Shown here piece by piece: positions 30,454 to 34,519 of a stretch of 34,519 bases of DNA. Every line of letters begins with the position of its first letter. The first letter of the stretch is position 1. The position numbers and the translations under genes are program-made. The notes below the pieces were generated by a model. That model had not been told where the DNA came from and made no database searches. It saw nothing but the letters and a program-made list of their open reading frames with translations. The DNA is from Actinomycetota bacterium (GTDB lineage Bacteria > Actinomycetota > CADDZG01 > JAHWKV01 > JAOPZY01): positions 1 through 34,519 of the forward strand of contig JAOPZY010000114.1 in the NCBI GenBank assembly GCA_025963875.1, read 5' to 3'.

Positions 30454-30727
30454 GACGAGCGTCGGGGTACGAGAACTGCGCCAGCGAGCGAGCGAGCTGC
30501 TGCGCCGGGTCGAGGCGGGCGAAGTGTTCGAGGTCACCGACCGGGGCCGCCCGGTTGCCCTCCTCGGCCCTCTTCCCGCTGGCGCGGAGCTGGACCGCCT
30601 CCGGGCCTCCGGTGAACTGGAGGAGGCAACGGTCGACTTGGACGACCTCCCGGAGCCGCTGGCCCTTCCCGCTGGGCAGGAACCGCCGTCGAGCGTCTTG
30701 GCCCGCCTTCGCCGCGATGAGCGCTGA
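30452..30727 (+). CDS. Phd/YefM-family antitoxin
   Basis: A 91-residue antitoxin. The N-terminal half VGVRELRQRASELLRRVEAGEVFEVTDRGRPVALLGPLP is a clear Phd/YefM DNA-binding and dimerisation domain. The acidic C-terminal part (ELEEATVDLDDLPEP) would wrap and block the toxin. Translation probably starts without a leader. The toxin gene begins ten bases before this stop codon, so expression is coupled. The inverted repeat over its start is the likely autoregulatory site. Confidence 0.88.
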   Translation: MTSVGVRELRQRASELLRRVEAGEVFEVTDRGRPVALLGPLPAGAELDRLRASGELEEATVDLDDLPEPLALPAGQEPPSSVLARLRRDER

Positions 30728-31118
30728 GCGGGCCGTTTACGTCGATTCGTCGGCCATCGTCAAGCTCGCCGTGCGGGAGCCCGAGTCGGCGGCCCTTCGT
30801 CGCTACCTCCGTTCCCGCCGTCCGTTGATTGCCAGCGCTCTCGCGAGGACCGAGGTTCTGCGGGCTCTGCTTCCACTCGGCGACGAGGCGCTTCGCAGAG
30901 GGCGGCAGGTGCTCAAGACGATCGAGCTCGCCCGCGTGAGCGATCGTGTGCTCGACACCGCGGGAGGGTTGCCGCCGCCCGAGCTCCGCTCGCTCGACGC
31001 TATCCACCTGGCCACCGCAGCGCAGCTCCGGGCCTCGATTGCGAGGATCGTCACCTACGACGAGCGCATGGTCGCTGCAGCGGAGGCGGCCGGTTTCTCC
31101 GTGGCATCCCCCGCTTGA
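30717..31118 (+). CDS. PIN-domain toxin (VapC-like ribonuclease)
   Basis: A 133-residue PIN-domain nuclease. The four acidic active-site residues are all visible: Asp in VYVDSSAIVK, Glu in ARTEVLRAL, Asp in SLDAIHLATA and Asp in TYDERM. It should cleave RNA when released from the antitoxin, with Mg2+ or Mn2+. The ATG at 30717 overlaps the antitoxin gene by 11 bases; longer frames upstream lie within the antitoxin. The partner is a Phd-type antitoxin, a known mixed combination. It is convergent with the following glycan gene, 26 bp away. Confidence 0.88.
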   Translation: MSAERAVYVDSSAIVKLAVREPESAALRRYLRSRRPLIASALARTEVLRALLPLGDEALRRGRQVLKTIELARVSDRVLDTAGGLPPPELRSLDAIHLATAAQLRASIARIVTYDERMVAAAEAAGFSVASPA

Positions 31119-31144
31119 GGAAGACCGGAGCCACCAAGGGCGTG

Positions 31145-32068
31145 TCAGCGTCGGCGGGACGAGCTCAGGCCCGGCGGACGGCGGATTCGCATCGGCCGGT
31201 GGCCGTTCCGCCCCCAGGCGCTGGCTGCCTCGTCTTCCTTGAGAGGAGACGGGGCTGTGAGCCACTCGTCGGTCCGGTTGTCGGCGACGATCAGGTTGGC
31301 CTGATCCCCCACACGGAAGGTATGACTCTCGGGCCACTCGTCCGGGGGGTACGCAACCCCGTCTCGACCCACCACGAGGGTTTGCAGGCGCCGGCTCAGG
31401 ATCTGCCGAGTGAAGGATCGCCGGCCGCTTTCGAAGCGAAGCGCGTCCATCTTGACCAGCAGTTCGGGGACTTCGATGTCCAGCATGAGATCACGACGAA
31501 TCAAAAACGCGTTGGTCCGGATGTGCGGGTTCGGAAATGGGGGCAACTCCGCCCACCGCTTGAGGAAATCGCGGACGAGCCACCCCCTGTCCCGAGCGCC
31601 CAGTCGTCGAGCCGGGAAAGGATCCGAAGCAATCCGCCACGGAGGAAGGAGAAGGCCCCCGCGCAGAGCGACGCTCGAGCCGGACAGGTGACTCTGCCAG
31701 GACCCGCTGGCACCAACGACTCCCACGGAGGGGCCGTGATGCCGTGCCAACTTTGCCAACCAACCGTCGTCGAGAATGACGCTGAAGGAGTTGAGAAAAC
31801 AGAACGACGTGCAGGAGAGTGCCTCGGCAGCGGCCCAGTAGGAGCCGATGTCGAAGCCCGTGTCCTCAAGCGGCAACACCGTGCCACCGTGCGGTGCAAC
31901 ACGCTCCGGATATTCCGGGGGGATGTCGGGTCCCGGAAAGCCTTTCAGGGCGATGACGAGGTCATGGTCGACCCCGGCCGGGTGCAGTTCGTACGACCGC
32001 ATGAATCGCTCGAAGGGCGCCCATCCATTGACGTGTCGCGCCAGGTGGACGACGCAGAGCTCTGGCAT
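31145..32068 (-). CDS. Glycosyltransferase-like protein of polysaccharide loci
   Basis: A 307-residue protein of a family often met next to rhamnan/O-antigen glycosyltransferases (RgpF-like neighbours). Recognisable blocks are CVVHLARHVNGWAPFERFMRSY, LVIALKGF, DTGFDIGSYWAAAEAL, FLNSFSVILDDGWLAKL, VGVVGASGSWQSH and NPHIRTNAFLIRRDLML. The pattern of a nucleotide-sugar-like N-terminal fold and the FLNSFS/GWL motifs suggests a GT-A type enzyme, but I cannot place the donor. It is the last gene of a leftward run of three, five bases after the upstream glycosyltransferase gene. Confidence 0.7.
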   Translation of the reverse strand: MPELCVVHLARHVNGWAPFERFMRSYELHPAGVDHDLVIALKGFPGPDIPPEYPERVAPHGGTVLPLEDTGFDIGSYWAAAEALSCTSFCFLNSFSVILDDGWLAKLARHHGPSVGVVGASGSWQSHLSGSSVALRGGLLLPPWRIASDPFPARRLGARDRGWLVRDFLKRWAELPPFPNPHIRTNAFLIRRDLMLDIEVPELLVKMDALRFESGRRSFTRQILSRRLQTLVVGRDGVAYPPDEWPESHTFRVGDQANLIVADNRTDEWLTAPSPLKEDEAASAWGRNGHRPMRIRRPPGLSSSRRR

Positions 32069-32073
32069 GCTGC

Positions 32074-33036
32074 TCAGTTCCTCAGCAGATCTTTGACGGC
32101 GCTGCCCGACCCGGCTGAGTAGCGGTGGTAGTTGCCCACGACGAACTCCCGGACGACTCGGGGAACTCTCGCCAACCGGGGGTCCGGAAGCCGGGCCCGC
32201 GCCAACATGTGCTGCTCCTTGGCGAGCAGCCGCTGAAGGTCCCCCGCGGCCGCCTGGTCGATGGAGGCTGCCCGTTCACGCGCGACGTGCCACTTCTCCG
32301 CCTCCTGTCGCAGCGCCGAGGAGGGTGCGGGCATGGCTCCGGCAAGCAGGTCTCCCAGCCCGTATCTCTTCGGGGCTCCCACCAGGTTGGCGTCGTGCTG
32401 GCGATACTGCACGAGGGGCCGATCGATGAATGCGACCTGCGAGCGCAGTGCGATCACGAGGGCAATCCATCCGTCATGGACCCAACTCTCGGGGATCGGA
32501 ACGATGTCGGCGACGAAGCTCGCCCGGAACGCCATGGTGGCGCCCGTCACGAAGTTGGTCCTGACCAGCACGTGCAGCGCCTTCCCGCCGGCCACCAACG
32601 CCTGGTCGGCACTGCCAAAACCGAGCGACCCCGCCATCCTGACCCCCAGCGGGTTGAGGTCCCGGTCGACGATCTCGGCGTCGGTACAGACCAGGCCGAC
32701 GTCGGGGTGGTCCTCGAGCACCCTGGCGCTCGCCCGGAGCTTGTCCGGGTCCCACACGTCGTCCTGGTCGGCGAGGGCCACGATCTCTGCGGTACACAGC
32801 GAGATCGCCTTCTCGAAATTCTTGACGTAGCCGAGTCTGCGTTCGTTGGTGTGGATCCGCACGGCAAACGGCGCCACCTCCGAGAATCCCTCGAGGATGG
32901 CGAGGGTGGCGTCGGTGGATCCGTCGTCACAGACGACGAGTTCGTCGGGCGCAAGCCGCTGCCTGGCGATGCTCTCCAGCTGCGCATCGAGGAAGGCCGA
33001 GCCGTTGTACGTGCACAAGGCAACGGAGATGCTCAC
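32074..33036 (-). CDS. Glycosyltransferase family 2
   Basis: A 320-residue GT-A fold inverting glycosyltransferase. SVALCTYNGSAFLDAQLESIARQ opens the nucleotide-binding domain, VVCDDGSTDAT follows, and ALADQDDVWDPDKL holds the metal-binding DxD motif. The second half has the TGATMAFR and HDGWIAL blocks typical of rhamnosyltransferase-like GT2 enzymes. Given the complete dTDP-rhamnose operon nearby, rhamnose transfer is a fair guess. The GTG start overlaps the stop of the upstream gene as GTGA. Confidence 0.87.
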   Translation of the reverse strand: MSISVALCTYNGSAFLDAQLESIARQRLAPDELVVCDDGSTDATLAILEGFSEVAPFAVRIHTNERRLGYVKNFEKAISLCTAEIVALADQDDVWDPDKLRASARVLEDHPDVGLVCTDAEIVDRDLNPLGVRMAGSLGFGSADQALVAGGKALHVLVRTNFVTGATMAFRASFVADIVPIPESWVHDGWIALVIALRSQVAFIDRPLVQYRQHDANLVGAPKRYGLGDLLAGAMPAPSSALRQEAEKWHVARERAASIDQAAAGDLQRLLAKEQHMLARARLPDPRLARVPRVVREFVVGNYHRYSAGSGSAVKDLLRN

Positions 33037-34519
33037 GCCGTACCCGGCTCGCTCACCACGGGGTCGGGAAGGGGTGCCGGCAACGCCAGGTTCGGGTTCA
33101 GGTAGGGATCCTCGACCGGCTCCTCCAGCTCCAGCGGCTCCAGCTTCGAGGAGGTGACGAAGCCGGCGAACGGCCAGTGGACGTTGCGCCGGCCCCGACG
33201 GTGTGCGGCGAGCGACAGCGAGACGATGCCGAGCTGCGCCCCTCCCGCCAACAGTTCCCGTGCCAACCCGGCGGTCAGGACGGCGCAGCCCCCCACGGCC
33301 ACCAGGTTGCGCGGCCAGGCCGGCCAGCCTGCCGGCGTCCAGCGGTCGAGGCGTTCCCCCGCAAACAAGGGCAACAGGCGACCTCCTGCGGCGGCGTAGC
33401 CGATTCCGGCGCTCGCCCCGTCCGGCGTGAGCAGGGCCGGGGCCACGACGCCCACCCCCGGCTGCGATGCGACAGCACCCAGCTCCTCCAGCCAGCGGGG
33501 ATCGTCCGGTGCGCCCTCCACCTCCAGCATCACCACGATGTCGTCCGCCGGCAGCGACCGCAGCTCCTCGCCAGCACCGACGACGTGCACACCTGGGCGA
33601 TGAGGAACTTCGTACCGCAACCGGTAGGTCGTCGACTGGTGGCTCGCCGGTTCGACCGTCGCGGGGATCCCCATGCGCGCCAGGTGCTCCCGAAGGGCGC
33701 GGCGTCCGGCCTCCTCGGCGTAGGCCTTCCTGCTCGGTGCCCGGGCGGTCGAGCCCTCAGCCATCCGCCAGTGGTACGAGACGCGGGGGACGTGATGGAT
33801 CCTGGGAGCCTGCTGCAGCGCTCGGAGGACGAAGTCATAGTCCTGCGCGCCTTCATAGCCGGTTCTGATGCCGCCGACGGACCGCACCAGTGTGGTGCGG
33901 GCCACGACGAAGTGAGCAAGGTAGTTCACGGAGAGGAAGAGGTCGGGGGACCAGCCGGGCTTGAAGAACGGCCCGGAGCGACGGTCGCCACGGTCGCTCA
34001 GCTTGTCTTCGTCGCTGTAGAAGAGGTCGGTGTCCGGCGCCTGCTGGAGGACGGCTGCCACTTCGTTCAGCGCGAACGGTGCCAGGGTGTCGTCGTGGTC
34101 GAGAAAGGCCACGTACTCTCCCTTCGCCGAGTCGATCCCGGCGTTGGTGTTGCCCGCGATGCCGCGGTTCTCGCTCAGTTCGATCAGCCGAATGCGGTCG
34201 TCCCTGGACGACTCGCGCACCATCGCCCGCGAGCGGTCGGGGTCGGTCGAGGCATCCACAAGGCAGAGCTCCCAACGGGGGTAGCTCTGGCGGATCACCG
34301 AGTCCACCATCGGCGTCAGGTACCGGTCCGGCGTGTTGAACGCCGGCACGACCACGCTGATGAGCGGGCCCAGGGCCGGGTCCATCAGCGGGCTGGCCGC
34401 ATCGTCCTCGGACCGCGCGATCCAGTCCTGGTAGGAAGCGGCCTCCTCAGCCCCGCGGCGGTCGACCAACCGCGCGAGAGCGGAGCGGCGTCTGGTCCCG
34501 GGCGGCGCCAGGCGCCCGA
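33033..34519 (-). CDS. Glycosyltransferase family 2, large form (5' end outside window)
   Basis: The frame is open through the window edge, so the N-terminus is missing. The visible 495 residues begin GRLAPPGTRRRSALARLVDRR, which reads as coding, so the in-frame TTG at 34469 is not needed as a start. A GT2 catalytic domain follows: SVVVPAFNTPDRYLTPMVDS, LVDASTDPDRSR, ENRGIAGNTNAG, FLDHDDTLAP with the DxD, LFYSDEDKLS and YEGAQDYDFVLRAL. The last 200 residues resemble a second, degenerate nucleotide-sugar domain (VVGAGEELRSLPADDIVVMLEV). It is the first visible gene of the leftward glycan run. Confidence 0.87.
   Translation of the reverse strand, partial: GRLAPPGTRRRSALARLVDRRGAEEAASYQDWIARSEDDAASPLMDPALGPLISVVVPAFNTPDRYLTPMVDSVIRQSYPRWELCLVDASTDPDRSRAMVRESSRDDRIRLIELSENRGIAGNTNAGIDSAKGEYVAFLDHDDTLAPFALNEVAAVLQQAPDTDLFYSDEDKLSDRGDRRSGPFFKPGWSPDLFLSVNYLAHFVVARTTLVRSVGGIRTGYEGAQDYDFVLRALQQAPRIHHVPRVSYHWRMAEGSTARAPSRKAYAEEAGRRALREHLARMGIPATVEPASHQSTTYRLRYEVPHRPGVHVVGAGEELRSLPADDIVVMLEVEGAPDDPRWLEELGAVASQPGVGVVAPALLTPDGASAGIGYAAAGGRLLPLFAGERLDRWTPAGWPAWPRNLVAVGGCAVLTAGLARELLAGGAQLGIVSLSLAAHRRGRRNVHWPFAGFVTSSKLEPLELEEPVEDPYLNPNLALPAPLPDPVVSEPGTA

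Noticed and set aside
33033-34469. Complete glycosyltransferase starting at TTG 34469
   Set aside because: The same frame stays open and protein-like to the window edge, so the gene is truncated by the window.

Overview
GC-rich bacterial DNA, very probably from an actinomycete and most likely an Acidimicrobiia-type or other deep-branching actinobacterium. Three things point there: a leucine leader peptide and attenuator before leuA, many genes whose -10-like hexamer ends about 6-7 bases before the start codon (leaderless mRNAs), and the GYWL..SDGGIFSFG secreted repeats that I associate mainly with Acidimicrobiia. No rRNA, tRNA, CRISPR array, insertion sequence or prophage was recognised. No stretch longer than 300 bases lacks a gene.

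Layout. 1-1.8 kb: leuA (3' end outside the window) with leader peptide and terminator. 1.9-5.6 kb: proline dehydrogenase, a divergent HxlR regulator/DUF899 pair around a clear promoter-operator, proC, and a nicotinamidase. 5.6-9.8 kb: an FAD monooxygenase and an epoxide-hydrolase-like protein, divergent from an acyl-CoA synthetase. 9.8-10.3 kb: a small orphan ORF between palindromes. 10.3-15.1 kb: a complete urea-type ABC transporter operon, urtABCDE, with a possible GlnR box. 15.4-18.4 kb: an unknown protein coupled to a secreted GH99-like glycosidase with six propeller-like repeats, then a UPF0158 protein. 18.4-20.7 kb: panB, an alpha/beta hydrolase and a degenerate receiver protein. 20.7-23.8 kb: the dTDP-L-rhamnose operon rfbBCDA with overlapping genes. 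23.9-25.7 kb: a possible 25-residue peptide mini-gene and nadE. 25.8-29.9 kb: sugar epimerase, asparagine synthase and a family-4 glycosyltransferase. 30-31.1 kb: a small Cys/His protein behind a structured leader, and a Phd/PIN toxin-antitoxin pair. 31.1-34.5 kb: three more glycan-assembly genes, the last running off the window. From about 20.7 kb onward the window is largely a cell-surface polysaccharide locus: activated rhamnose and epimerised sugars are made, then used by several glycosyltransferases.

The most unusual signal is a set of three intergenic imperfect palindromes (5600-5646, 9817-9863, 30367-30413). All are exactly 47 bp, begin TTCTTTG and end CAAAGAA. Their interiors differ in sequence but keep pairing at the same positions, which is covariation. 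I know of no named element with this form.
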